Source: Fodinibius salicampi (lineage in GTDB: Bacteria > Bacteroidota > Rhodothermia > Balneolales > Balneolaceae). From it: a stretch of DNA of 64,000 nucleotides. Of this stretch, positions 55,702 through 64,000 are shown piece by piece. Location of the stretch: NCBI RefSeq assembly GCF_039545095.1, contig NZ_BAABRS010000002.1, positions 682,001 to 746,000 on the forward strand, written 5' to 3'. A program made the translations under genes and the position numbers. The notes under the pieces were generated by a model. It was not told the origin of the DNA, did not search any database, and worked only from the letters and a program-made list of their open reading frames with translations. Position 1 is the first letter of the stretch, and every line of letters starts with the position of its first letter.

Positions 55702-57426
55702 TTATTCAGCTTTTGCTTCAATTTCATCAGTTGTTTCGGCCTCTTCTCCATGCCCGGTTTCAGCCAGACCAAGCTGGAATTCATCCATTGGCTTATGATA
55801 GTCGTACGGGCCATTGATGATTACCGGAGTATAGTTGAAATTATGAAGAGGCGGCAAGCTATTTACCTGCCATTCTAATGCGCGGCTTCCCCAAGGGTTA
55901 ACCGGTGCCTTTTTGCCGGTATAAATAGATTTCACCAAGTAGTAGAAGATCATTACAAATCCAAAGCCGAGGATGTATGATCCAATAGTAGAAGCTTGGT
56001 GGAAAGGCTGAAATTGTTCAATGTAATTGAAATAGCGTCGGGGCATTCCAAGAGAACCCATTACGAACTGGGGAAGGAAAGTAGCATTAAATCCAATGAA
56101 AATGATGCCGCATGCAATCTTGGCCATTGTTTCGTTGTACATACGCCCCGTCATTTTAGGCCACCAGTAATGAACACCGGCTAGGAACGCCATCACCATA
56201 CCACCAACCATCACAAAGTGAAAGTGAGCAACTACATAGTAGGTATCGTGCAGATGTACATTAAGGCCAATTGAGCCGAGTACAATTCCGGTAAATCCAC
56301 CTACAAGAAAGAGAAAGAAAAAGCCAAATATATAGAGCAGGGGGGATTTTAAATCGATTGAGCCCTTATATAGGGTGGCCGTCCAGTTAAACATTTTAAT
56401 ACCTGTTGGAATCCCCACCAAGAAAGTGAGAAAAGAGAAGACCATAGAGGCCAATGAAGCCTGGCCTGAGACAAACATATGGTGCCCCCAAACCAAAAAT
56501 CCAATAAAGGCAATAGCTAAGGAAGATAAAGCAATAGCCCAGTAACCGAAAATATGCTTCCTGGAAAAGGTGGTAATCACTTCAGAGACGATTCCAAAAC
56601 CAGGGACAATCATAATATAAACGGCGGGGTGGCTGTAGAACCAGAAAAAATGTTGGAAGAGTACAGGATCTCCTCCCAGTGCCGGATCGAAAATACCGAT
56701 TCCTAAAAGCCGTTCCATCCCAACCAGGGCTAGCGTAATCGCCAGTACAGGAGTAGCCATAATCTGGATAATGCTGGTTGCATAGAGACTCCAGGAAAAA
56801 AGAGAAAGTTTATCCCAAGTGAGGCCCGGCGCCCGCATTTTATGGATCGTAGTTATAAAGTTTACACCTGTAAGAATAGATGAGAATCCGATAACAAAAA
56901 CACCAAACACCATGGTAGTGACAGCACCTCCCGTAGTTGATGAATAGGGGGTGTAGAATGTCCATCCGGTATCTATGCCACCATTAACAATAGATATAAT
57001 TGCGATAAAAGCTCCGGCCAAATAGAGATAATAACTCAGTAAGTTAAGCCTTGGAAATGCTACATCTTTTGCTCCCAGTTGGATAGGAAGAAAAAAGTTA
57101 CCTAAGGCAGCAGGAACAGACGGCACAAGGAACAGGAACACCATTATGGCTCCGTGCAACGTAAAGAGCTGATTATAAGTATTGGCCTCAATAAAAGTTT
57201 TGGCCGGGGTCCAAAGTTCAGTGCGAACCAAAAGGGCCATAATGCCTCCCACAAAAAAGAAGAAGGTGATAGAAGCCAGATACATAAGGCCAATTTTCTT
57301 ATGGTCAACGGTAGTTAACCAAGCCCATAAGCCCGTTTCCTCATTTAAATAGTGTTTCTCAGGGTCTGCTTCAGGTTCAAAGCGTTGAACCTGAAATTTC
57401 TCAAGGTTTGATTCTGCTGTAGCCAT
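55702..57426 (-). CDS. Cytochrome c oxidase subunit I, A2-type
   Basis: A 574-residue heme-copper oxidase core with 12 or so helices. TLHGAIMVF supplies a heme a ligand, [17 protein letters not shown] the copper B histidine/tyrosine pair, WGHHMFVSG copper ligands, and [13 protein letters not shown] heme a3 and a ligands. YSHPAVY, where the usual glutamate is replaced by Tyr-Ser, places it in the A2 subfamily described for Rhodothermus caa3 oxidase. Reduces O2 to water and pumps protons. Confidence 0.96.
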   Translation of the reverse strand: MATAESNLEKFQVQRFEPEADPEKHYLNEETGLWAWLTTVDHKKIGLMYLASITFFFFVGGIMALLVRTELWTPAKTFIEANTYNQLFTLHGAIMVFLFLVPSVPAALGNFFLPIQLGAKDVAFPRLNLLSYYLYLAGAFIAIISIVNGGIDTGWTFYTPYSSTTGGAVTTMVFGVFVIGFSSILTGVNFITTIHKMRAPGLTWDKLSLFSWSLYATSIIQIMATPVLAITLALVGMERLLGIGIFDPALGGDPVLFQHFFWFYSHPAVYIMIVPGFGIVSEVITTFSRKHIFGYWAIALSSLAIAFIGFLVWGHHMFVSGQASLASMVFSFLTFLVGIPTGIKMFNWTATLYKGSIDLKSPLLYIFGFFFLFLVGGFTGIVLGSIGLNVHLHDTYYVVAHFHFVMVGGMVMAFLAGVHYWWPKMTGRMYNETMAKIACGIIFIGFNATFLPQFVMGSLGMPRRYFNYIEQFQPFHQASTIGSYILGFGFVMIFYYLVKSIYTGKKAPVNPWGSRALEWQVNSLPPLHNFNYTPVIINGPYDYHKPMDEFQLGLAETGHGEEAETTDEIEAKAE

Positions 57427-57427
57427 G

Positions 57428-58378
57428 TTAATTCAGTGTTTTTATATATTCGATAATAGCATTGATCTGTTCGTCGTTCAGCTGGCCTTGATAGGTGTTC
57501 ATTACATCAGGATAGCCATCAACGACTTTTGCACTGGGTTCGAGTATAGATTCGCGGAGGTAGTTTTCATCAACCGTTACGGTAGATCCGTCTGTTAGGG
57601 TTTCTTCGCTGTCAAAGACTCCTTGCCAGGTTGGGCCGGTCAGTTGGGTCCCGTCGGTAGAGTGACAGGTTGTACATGCGTACTCCTGAGCGAGTTGTTC
57701 TCCCCACTCTGCCGGCTCCATATCTTCAGGTGCTGAACCCCCACCTGCATTATCAGCCAGCCATTTTTTGAATTCGTTTGGTTCATGAACAATTACATTG
57801 GCTGTCATATCGGAGTGGGCCGTACCGCAGTATTCAGTACAAAAGATAATTGACTCACCTGGTTCCGGGGCGTTAAACCAGACTTCAGTATAACGTCCGG
57901 GTAATACATCCTGCTTTATTCGATAATCGGGAACATAAAAGGAGTGAATAACATCATTAGAATTCATAATCAGCTTAATAGGCCGTCCGGCAGGTACATG
58001 TAATTCTCCGGTAGTTCGAGCACCGTTTTCATAGCTAAACTGCCAGAGCCATTTTTGCGCCGTCACGTTAACTTCATATGAATCCTCTGGGGCAACACGT
58101 TGATCTATAAAAACCTGATATCCCCATCCAAATACAATGAGTACCATAATAAGCGGAATAACAGACCAGGTTACCTCAAGCTTATTATTATGTGTGATAA
58201 GTGGTGTGACCTCATCCTCAGACTTCCGTCGATATTTGATTACAAAGTATACGATGACAGCAATAAGTCCTATGGTAAGGACCAAGCTGCTCAGATGAAC
58301 AAACCAAAAGAGAGTATCGGTCTGATGGGCCAGCGTTGATTTCGCCGGTGGTAATAGTAAATCGTTAAGCGCGTCCAT
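57428..58378 (-). CDS. Cytochrome c oxidase subunit II with C-terminal cytochrome c (caa3-type)
   Basis: A 316-residue subunit. Two N-terminal helices (about 24-52 and 75-95), a cupredoxin domain with CuA motif [12 protein letters not shown], then a fused cytochrome c domain with CTTCH and an axial methionine in PDVMNTY. The cytochrome domain is similar to domains in ActE and the 61071 gene. Overlaps the SCO gene by 14 bp. Confidence 0.95.
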   Translation of the reverse strand: MDALNDLLLPPAKSTLAHQTDTLFWFVHLSSLVLTIGLIAVIVYFVIKYRRKSEDEVTPLITHNNKLEVTWSVIPLIMVLIVFGWGYQVFIDQRVAPEDSYEVNVTAQKWLWQFSYENGARTTGELHVPAGRPIKLIMNSNDVIHSFYVPDYRIKQDVLPGRYTEVWFNAPEPGESIIFCTEYCGTAHSDMTANVIVHEPNEFKKWLADNAGGGSAPEDMEPAEWGEQLAQEYACTTCHSTDGTQLTGPTWQGVFDSEETLTDGSTVTVDENYLRESILEPSAKVVDGYPDVMNTYQGQLNDEQINAIIEYIKTLN

Positions 58379-59204
58379 TCGGTTCCTTTATTTGCTTTTC
58401 ATTAGTATAATTTCGGTGCCGTAACCACATGAAACCTAAAAATATACCCAGAATGATAAGGGTGGCAAAGCCGCCTATCTGCATAAATCTCCAGGCAACA
58501 GGTACATAAGAGTTAGAATCCGCATCGTATTGATAGCAGTAGAGCAATACCTGTTCAGCTGTGCTGCCGATATTTCCATCTGCTGCATCATAGAGTGCAT
58601 TCCTCATGTCAAATTCATTAAACTTAAGACCATAAAGATATCGGGTAATGGTCCCGTCGGGACTTAAAAACATGATTGCAGCCCCGTGGGCAAAGTCTCC
58701 GTTTTCAAGTTTATTATAATCATATCCAATTGTTTCAGTTAATCGTTGGATATTTTCTTTATTGCCGGTCAAAAAATACCAGCCTTCTTCGGCACCTTTA
58801 CGCTTTAGTTTATTCAAATATTTTTCTTTGTTCTCTGCTGCCAGTTCATAGCTCTCACTGGGATCAAAACTAAAGGTTACAATATTATAGTCAGTGCCCG
58901 GATTCCATTTCAAATCTTTTACGCCATTATAAATAGCATCTTTTACCATAGTACAAAGTTGCGGACATTCATAATAGACCGGGTTCAGCAATATCGGTTT
59001 ATCATTATTAAAAAGTTTTTCCAATGTTACGGAATCTCCCTTTGCATTGGCAAACTTCAAATCCAAGGGGACTTTTGTTCCCAGTTGTTCTGTAACTCCT
59101 ACGTCCTGAATATTTTCAGGTTTTTGTTTGTTAAGCTGAGCAACAGAGTACATTGGTTGTAGGAACAAGCAACATATTCCTAAAGCTATTCCTACCGAGC
59201 GCAT
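58365..59204 (-). CDS. SCO1/SenC-type copper chaperone
   Basis: A 279-residue thioredoxin-fold protein that loads copper into the CuA site. Signal sequence (1-22), ECPQLCTMV with the copper-binding CxxxC, FAHGAAIMF with the third ligand His, and a C-terminal membrane anchor (about 245-265, TLIILGIFLGFMWL). Located directly before coxB. Confidence 0.92.
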   Translation of the reverse strand: MRSVGIALGICCLFLQPMYSVAQLNKQKPENIQDVGVTEQLGTKVPLDLKFANAKGDSVTLEKLFNNDKPILLNPVYYECPQLCTMVKDAIYNGVKDLKWNPGTDYNIVTFSFDPSESYELAAENKEKYLNKLKRKGAEEGWYFLTGNKENIQRLTETIGYDYNKLENGDFAHGAAIMFLSPDGTITRYLYGLKFNEFDMRNALYDAADGNIGSTAEQVLLYCYQYDADSNSYVPVAWRFMQIGGFATLIILGIFLGFMWLRHRNYTNEKQIKEPNGRA

Positions 59205-59218
59205 AATTTCATATTATT

Positions 59219-59773
59219 CTATTCTTCATTGACAGCCATTTCATTGATTACGCTGTCTATAGGTACCCTATAGGTACCCTCTTCAAGGTCAACAACACCG
59301 AAAGTATTCAGTTTTTCTTCTGCATTTTCCTTTAATTCTTTAGCTTGGTAAAATTCACTTTCAGAAGAAACACGGAGTTGTGTTGTATCCATGTGATATT
59401 GATACATTTCAAAAAGCGCCTGTACAAATACGAGAACTAAAATAATACCTAAAACACTCCAGAAAGTGAGGCGTTTATAGTTGAGTTTGTCGTACATCAC
59501 GCCATGTTGCATGGAGTCTGTTAACTCTTCATCAGAAATATCTACATCAGCTTCTTTTAACTTATCTTTTTGTGCAGTGCTCTCCGTATCCGAGGCTTCT
59601 TTAAATGCTTCTTCGCCTCCTTTTTCGAGTTCCGTTGCCCACATAAGAATGACGGAAACAGGAATATCATATTGGTCAGATAATTGCTCAAGATTTTGTT
59701 TTTCATTTTCTAAAGCTTTTTGAGCAATCTTTTTCTTGAACTCCGGAGTGTATTTATTTCCTTCGTTAGGCAT
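59219..59773 (-). CDS. Membrane protein with transposase-like HTH domain
   Basis: A 184-residue protein of odd design. Residues 5-60 (KYTPEFKKKIAQKAL ... LSDQYDIPVSVILMWATELEKGG) look like the helix-turn-helix of IS3/IS911-type OrfA. One membrane helix (about 103-124) and a C-terminal domain, presumably outside, follow. It stands between actF and SCO and is co-directional with both, so it may be an assembly or accessory factor. No catalytic residues are evident. Confidence 0.75.
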   Translation of the reverse strand: MPNEGNKYTPEFKKKIAQKALENEKQNLEQLSDQYDIPVSVILMWATELEKGGEEAFKEASDTESTAQKDKLKEADVDISDEELTDSMQHGVMYDKLNYKRLTFWSVLGIILVLVFVQALFEMYQYHMDTTQLRVSSESEFYQAKELKENAEEKLNTFGVVDLEEGTYRVPIDSVINEMAVNEE

Positions 59774-59840
59774 AACATTAGATCTTTATTTGAACGCAGC
59801 AGAGTGTTTCTTTTGCGTTAAAAAGTATTGAATATTTTAC

Positions 59841-61025
59841 TTAGTGTTTATTAAGAGAACTTTCCAACTGTGGATCCTTAACGGGTACCATTTTGCTTTG
59901 CTTAAACTTACGGAAAAATAAGCCCAGAAAAATCCCCCCAAGTCCAAAAAAGCTGGTTATGCTCATCCAGTTAAAATGGAAGCCGTGATGATCGAGAACC
60001 GGCATAACAATCCAGTAGAGTTCAACAAAATGGGAGACAAGTATTAACACTGAAATGCTTCCTACAACCTTAGAATTGGACTTTGCCCTTTTTGGTAGTA
60101 AAACTATGAAAGGAATCACAAAGCGTCCGAACAAATAGAAATAGGCCAAATATTCATAACCTCCACTAAGACGCTCTAAAAACCAAAGCGTTTCTTCCGG
60201 GATGTTGGCGTAATAGATTAATAAAAATTGACTAAATGCGATGTAGGCGTAAAATACCGTAAACCCAAAGAGCTGGACACCGAGGTCGTAAATATGTCCT
60301 TTTTTAATAGTGGAAGTCAGTAAATTTTTGCTCCAAAGAAAGAATATGATAAGTATGAGTGCTGCAAAGAGCCCCTGGAAACTCATGGCAAAGTAATAAA
60401 CTCCGAAAATGGTAGAATACCAATGGGGATCGAGCACCATTAGCCAGTCGAAAGAGGCAAAGCCAAGTGTAATAGCAAAGAAAAATAATCCTGGACCACT
60501 CACTTTACGCATCAATGTTTGAAGTCCCCAATCACCGGTTTCATCCATTTCCACGGAATTGCTATACAAGCTGTATCCCAGATAGCTCCACAGTCCAAAA
60601 TAGATGAACTGGCGAACGATAAAGAAAGGAGTATTCAAATAGGGAACCTTTCCTTCCAGGACGGGATCATGTGCAATGGCATCCGCATGGGTCCAGTGAA
60701 AAAGCGTGTGCATTCCAAAGAAAATAGGAATTATAAAAAGGCCCCAAATCCAAAAATTTGAAGAAATAGCTTCCGGAATTCTTCGAATGGCTACACTCCA
60801 ATGAGATCTCGTTAAATGCTGAACCATTACAAAGAATAAGCTGGCCAGTGCAAAACTGGAAAAGAAAGTAAAGTTAACCAGATATGAGAAGAAAAACTGG
60901 CCGTGGTCTAAGTAATAGCCAATACCACTGGCCAATAACCCTACCACACCAACACCAAATAGCGATTTGGTAATATTCAGGTCAGAGGGAAAGTCCAGCG
61001 TATCTGTTAATTTAGGCTTGCTCAT
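59841..61025 (-). CDS. actF: Alternative complex III quinol-oxidising subunit ActF
   Basis: A 394-residue polytopic protein with about ten helices, matching the NrfD-like ActF. It forms part of the quinol:electron-acceptor oxidoreductase that replaces the bc1 complex. Stretches such as HWSVAIRRIPEAISSNFW and SFDWLMVLDPHWYSTIFGVYYF are typical. It follows the cytochrome genes and precedes the HTH/TM gene. Confidence 0.9.
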   Translation of the reverse strand: MSKPKLTDTLDFPSDLNITKSLFGVGVVGLLASGIGYYLDHGQFFFSYLVNFTFFSSFALASLFFVMVQHLTRSHWSVAIRRIPEAISSNFWIWGLFIIPIFFGMHTLFHWTHADAIAHDPVLEGKVPYLNTPFFIVRQFIYFGLWSYLGYSLYSNSVEMDETGDWGLQTLMRKVSGPGLFFFAITLGFASFDWLMVLDPHWYSTIFGVYYFAMSFQGLFAALILIIFFLWSKNLLTSTIKKGHIYDLGVQLFGFTVFYAYIAFSQFLLIYYANIPEETLWFLERLSGGYEYLAYFYLFGRFVIPFIVLLPKRAKSNSKVVGSISVLILVSHFVELYWIVMPVLDHHGFHFNWMSITSFFGLGGIFLGLFFRKFKQSKMVPVKDPQLESSLNKH

Positions 61026-61070
61026 AATTTTTTAAACACAATTAAGCTTTTGGTGTAAGCATTTTAAAAT

Positions 61071-61538
61071 TTAACGTAATGCTTTAATATAATCTGTAAT
61101 TTCCTGCAACTCCTGATCAGACATCAAATCTCTGAAAGAGGGCATATTATCGTTGTATCCCTGTACTACCTTAGCACCGGGATATTGTATCGACTCTTTT
61201 ATATAACCTTCATCAGCAACTATTGTGGAATCATTCTTAAGTTTTCGCTCATTTCCATACAACCCTCTAAGGGGTGGTGTCAGCTGATTTGAACCATCAA
61301 TAGGGTGACAACTCTGGCATTTATGTTGTTCAAAAAGTGTTTTGCCCCTTTGAGCACTGGTTGTAAGCGTATCTGCTTGTTCAGTTGTAACCGTATCTGT
61401 TGTATTGTCGGTATCCACGGAGTTACTTACTTTCTTTTGCAATAGGAGACTCATCAGTTGCAGTATCAGAAGTTTCTTGCGCAGATACATTATTACTTGG
61501 CTCAGGTTCCATATTCCCTTCAGGCGGTTCCTGGTCAC
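61071..61538 (-). CDS. Monoheme cytochrome c domain protein (overlapping ActE)
   Basis: The open frame covers 155 codons; CQSCH is a heme c site, with the axial methionine in DNMPSF, and the fold matches the second ActE domain. It runs in a +1 frame against the end of actE, overlapping by 116 bp. A start at GTG 61417-61415 removes the overlap but leaves no signal peptide. An ATG-started version has a leucine-rich N-terminus (YLRKKLLILQLMSLLL) of uncertain export value. It may once have been fused to ActE, or be reached by frameshifting. Confidence 0.75.
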   Translation of the reverse strand: MTRNRLKGIWNLSQVIMYLRKKLLILQLMSLLLQKKVSNSVDTDNTTDTVTTEQADTLTTSAQRGKTLFEQHKCQSCHPIDGSNQLTPPLRGLYGNERKLKNDSTIVADEGYIKESIQYPGAKVVQGYNDNMPSFRDLMSDQELQEITDYIKALR

Positions 61539-62520
61539 TTAATGATTTTATATATTCAATCAGTGAATTGATCTCGCTTTCGCTAAGATGATCATAGGGA
61601 ACCATAGAGGGTGGATACCCTTCAGCAACTTTTGCCGATGGTTCTACAATTGATTCATGCAAATAATCTTCGTCCGCAATTACCGTTGATCCATCCTCAA
61701 GAGGACGTTCCGAGCCATACAAATTCTGCCAGGTTGGTCCAACCATTGAGGAACCATCCGTAGAGTGACAGGCTCCACATGCATTTTCTGTAGAGATAGT
61801 TTTTCCTCGCTCTACTGAAACTTCACCGCCATCTTCAGCAGCAGGTTCCTCAGCCTGTGCGTCCGCCATTTGCTGCTCAAACTCATCTTGCAGTGCAGCG
61901 ATATCAACGTCATAGCTACGCAGCTGTTCTTCAGTAGCATTTTGACTTCTTTGGAGAGCACGTACATAAGCAACAATTGCCCAGCGGTCTTTGACTCCTA
62001 TCTGTTTACCATATGCGGGCATATTACGAATACCGTCCGAAATAACAGAATACAGATAGCCATCGGCTTGGTTTCTCAGGCGATCGGAATGAAAGCTTGG
62101 CGCGGGCACATAACCATAGTTATTTTCCATGATAATGCCATTACCAGCCCCGGTTCCACCATGACAGGGGGTACAGAATACGTCGTACTGATCCTTACCC
62201 CGGTAAATAAATGATTTTGTGAGATCAACGGGAATCTCTTGTACGTAGCTGCTGTCTTCATTTATTCCATAATATAACGCTTTGTCGTCTTTTAACTTGC
62301 CGCGGGCGACCGTCCCTTCAACCGGCTGACGCATGGCCCGATTATCGGCAAAAAATTCATTTCGTTCTTGTGGATCAAATCGTTCCTGTTGATCCATATT
62401 CATATTAGGATGAATCGGAGGCTTTTCCGAGGTTTGACCGCGGCATGAAGTCAGGACAATGGGCAAAGTAATAGCCGCCAGAAGTAAATAGTTAGTAGCT
62501 TTCATCGGATTGTAATGCAA
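61423..62520 (-). CDS. actE: Alternative complex III cytochrome c subunit ActE, diheme form
   Basis: A 365-residue lipoprotein (lipobox VLTSC, Cys26 counting from the first ATG). Two heme c sites: CTPCHGG (first domain, PAYGKQIGVKDRWAIVAYVRALQ) and CGACHSTDG (second domain, about 240-330). ActE is normally a monoheme protein, so the second domain is an addition similar to the one fused to subunit II. The Ser/Thr/Glu-rich tail follows. It starts at M1 or, equally plausible, M6 (62505). Confidence 0.9.
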   Translation of the reverse strand: MHYNPMKATNYLLLAAITLPIVLTSCRGQTSEKPPIHPNMNMDQQERFDPQERNEFFADNRAMRQPVEGTVARGKLKDDKALYYGINEDSSYVQEIPVDLTKSFIYRGKDQYDVFCTPCHGGTGAGNGIIMENNYGYVPAPSFHSDRLRNQADGYLYSVISDGIRNMPAYGKQIGVKDRWAIVAYVRALQRSQNATEEQLRSYDVDIAALQDEFEQQMADAQAEEPAAEDGGEVSVERGKTISTENACGACHSTDGSSMVGPTWQNLYGSERPLEDGSTVIADEDYLHESIVEPSAKVAEGYPPSMVPYDHLSESEINSLIEYIKSLSDQEPPEGNMEPEPSNNVSAQETSDTATDESPIAKESK

Positions 62521-62542
62521 AACTATAGATTGTATTTGTTAA

Positions 62543-63091
62543 TTATTCCGAATCGTAAACGGTTTCTATGTGTGAAGCTCCATTCTCACGAAACAGCTGA
62601 GATACTTTTTCTTCGGCAAAAAGATCGTCGGAGGCTTCAATACACACGAAAAAACCATCGTCCGAAGCTTTATCAAAGCGATCAACGTTAAAAAGAGGGT
62701 TGTTAAACCGTGGAAGTTTATTTAAGGATAACATTCCGAAAACAGCTGCAAAAGCAGAGAGTAACACGGTAATTTCAAAAGTAATAGGAACATAAATGGG
62801 ATAGTTAATAAAAGGCTTTCCACTGATGTTCATTGGATATTCATAACCCATTACCCAGATCATCAACGACAGGGCTCCAATCATGCCTGTCAGTGCTCCG
62901 CCCAATACAATCCAGCCCAATGGGGATTCTTTAATACCCATGGCTTTCTCCATCCCATGGATAGGAAAAGGGGCATAGGTATCAAAATCCTGATACCCGG
63001 ATTTTCGTACCGAATTGGCGGCATCCACCAACTCTTTTGGATTACGGAACTCCGCTAAAACACCGTGAACTTGTTTGTTTTCAGATTCCAT
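62543..63091 (-). CDS. actD: Alternative complex III subunit ActD (DUF3341)
   Basis: A 182-residue membrane protein. The N-terminal part (VLAEFRNPKELVDAANSVRKSGYQDFDTYAPFPIHGME) is the DUF3341 signature, followed by two hydrophobic helices (about 60-82 and 104-124). Anchors the complex, with no cofactor. 13 bp after actC. Confidence 0.93.
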   Translation of the reverse strand: MESENKQVHGVLAEFRNPKELVDAANSVRKSGYQDFDTYAPFPIHGMEKAMGIKESPLGWIVLGGALTGMIGALSLMIWVMGYEYPMNISGKPFINYPIYVPITFEITVLLSAFAAVFGMLSLNKLPRFNNPLFNVDRFDKASDDGFFVCIEASDDLFAEEKVSQLFRENGASHIETVYDSE

Positions 63092-63104
63092 AAAATATTA
63101 TTCT

Positions 63105-64000
63105 CTAAACAGTTTGCTCTTGTTGAACCACTACAGGCTCAGTTTTCGCTTCTTCAAATTCATTATTCTCATCGTAGTTATGTGGATCGGCTTGCGGCAT
63201 CACACCTTTAACTTCTGCAATGGCAACCATTGGCAGGAATCGGAGAAAAAGCAGGAAAAAGGTGAAAAAGAGTCCGAAAGTACCAATGTAAGTCAATATA
63301 TCCCAAATGGTCGGGGAGTAGTAGTCCCACGCAGAAGGCATAAAATCGGTTGCAAGTGAGGCAACAGAAATCATAAATCGCTCAAACCACATGCCGATAT
63401 TTACAATAATGGAGATGATGAATGTCGCAACAACATTTCGCCGAATACTCTTGATCCATAAAAACTGGGGTGTAACCACATTGCAGAACATAAGTGTCCA
63501 GAATCCCCAGGCATAAGGTCCTACCACATATAGCCAAAAAATACCTTGTTCATATATGTAGCCACTGTACCAGGCAACGAAACCCTCGGTTAGGTAAGCA
63601 AACCCAACCAGATTACCGGTCAATAGTAATACAAGGTTCATCTTTTCCATGATGTCGATGTTCATGATATCTTCGAGCCCATAAATTTTTCGGGCGATTA
63701 ACATCAGGGTAAGAACCATTGCAAAACCAGAAAAAATAGCTCCTGCAACAAAATAGGGCGGAAAAATAGTACTGTGCCATCCGGGAATAACTGAAACGGC
63801 AAAGTCAAAGGATACAATAGTGTGGACTGAGAGTACCAATGGTGTTGCCAGTCCGGCCAGGATCATATAAGCCTTTTCATAATTCCACCAGTTGCGGAAA
63901 CTACCAGTCCATCCCAAAGCTGCAATACCGTAAGAAATTTTAGCAACTTTGCTTTTTGCTTTATCGCGCAGTGTTGCAAAGTCGGGAATAAGTCCCACAT
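63105..64000 (-). CDS. actC: Alternative complex III NrfD-like subunit ActC (5'-truncated by window edge)
   Basis: The frame is still open at the right edge; at least 297 residues are inside the window, compared with about 470 expected, so the N-terminal third lies outside. Hydrophobic helices with GWHSTIFPPYFVAGAIFSG and MWFERFMI are ActC/NrfD-like. It interacts with quinol. The rest of the operon (actA, actB) should lie beyond the edge. Confidence 0.92.
   Translation of the reverse strand, partial: VGLIPDFATLRDKAKSKVAKISYGIAALGWTGSFRNWWNYEKAYMILAGLATPLVLSVHTIVSFDFAVSVIPGWHSTIFPPYFVAGAIFSGFAMVLTLMLIARKIYGLEDIMNIDIMEKMNLVLLLTGNLVGFAYLTEGFVAWYSGYIYEQGIFWLYVVGPYAWGFWTLMFCNVVTPQFLWIKSIRRNVVATFIISIIVNIGMWFERFMISVASLATDFMPSAWDYYSPTIWDILTYIGTFGLFFTFFLLFLRFLPMVAIAEVKGVMPQADPHNYDENNEFEEAKTEPVVVQQEQTV

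Overview
The window is a stretch of bacterial chromosome. The gene set (alternative complex III plus caa3-type oxidase, SDR-type threonine dehydrogenase with KBL, GH109 enzyme, FNT-type channel, few Shine-Dalgarno sites) and a moderate GC content suggest the Bacteroidota/Rhodothermota/Balneolota group, most likely a Balneolaceae-like marine or halophilic heterotroph. This placement is inferred from gene content and was not tested.

Layout. (1) 1-5.93 kb is clearly AT-richer than the rest. It carries an ABC-type ATPase with a TOPRIM-like partner, then a 1,224-residue membrane-anchored P-loop NTPase with twelve 38-39-residue repeats. It ends at the 3' end of a tRNA-Leu gene, as an integrated defence-type island would. 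(2) 6.3-8.5 kb: kbl-tdh threonine catabolism. (3) 8.6-16.3 kb: an amino-sugar locus with a DeoR/AgaR-like repressor, amidohydrolase, tagatose-bisphosphate-type aldolase, PfkB kinase, AgaS-like SIS isomerase, DMT transporter and GH109 enzyme. Two copies of an AgaR-like operator lie in front of agaS and in the eamA/GH109 gap. (4) 16.5-24.4 kb: housekeeping genes (csp, rel/spoT, HU-like, ruvX, def, fmt, ankyrin protein, gapA). (5) 24.6-26.2 kb: an FNT-family pseudogene with two in-frame stops, tRNA-Pro and msrB.

(6) 26.5-35.5 kb: two divergent cysteine-biosynthesis operons. The leftward one encodes CysM, a JAMM protease, a sulfur carrier with a tail after GlyGly, and a MoeZ-like activating enzyme. 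The rightward one encodes a sulfurtransferase, sulfite reductase, two siroheme enzymes, APS/PAPS reductase and a ferredoxin. The 770-bp region between them holds two short reading frames, one per operon, each packed with Cys codons. The rightward one is followed by complementary segments that build mutually exclusive antiterminator and terminator hairpins, a textbook attenuator apparently sensing Cys-tRNA. This is the most interesting system in the window.

(7) 35.7-48.3 kb: a leftward ilvB-ilvN-ilvC-cimA-leuA-leuC-leuD-leuB-ilvE operon with a divergent ilvD. A good sigma70-type promoter precedes ilvB, and its leader holds an open frame whose last 50 residues are 62% Ile/Leu/Val, a second probable amino-acid leader. 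(8) 48.4-54.5 kb: metZ-type sulfhydrylase, OsmC protein, OPT transporter, hisIE, hisF, a membrane protein and a 31-residue Cys-rich mini-protein. (9) 54.7-64 kb (all leftward): the respiratory operon actC(partial)-actD-actE-cytochrome c-actF-HTH/TM protein-SCO-coxB-coxA-coxC-coxD, carrying quinol electrons through an alternative complex III to an A2-type oxygen reductase. Three homologous cytochrome c domains occur in it, one in a separate overlapping frame.

No CRISPR array, insertion sequence, rRNA or replication origin was seen.
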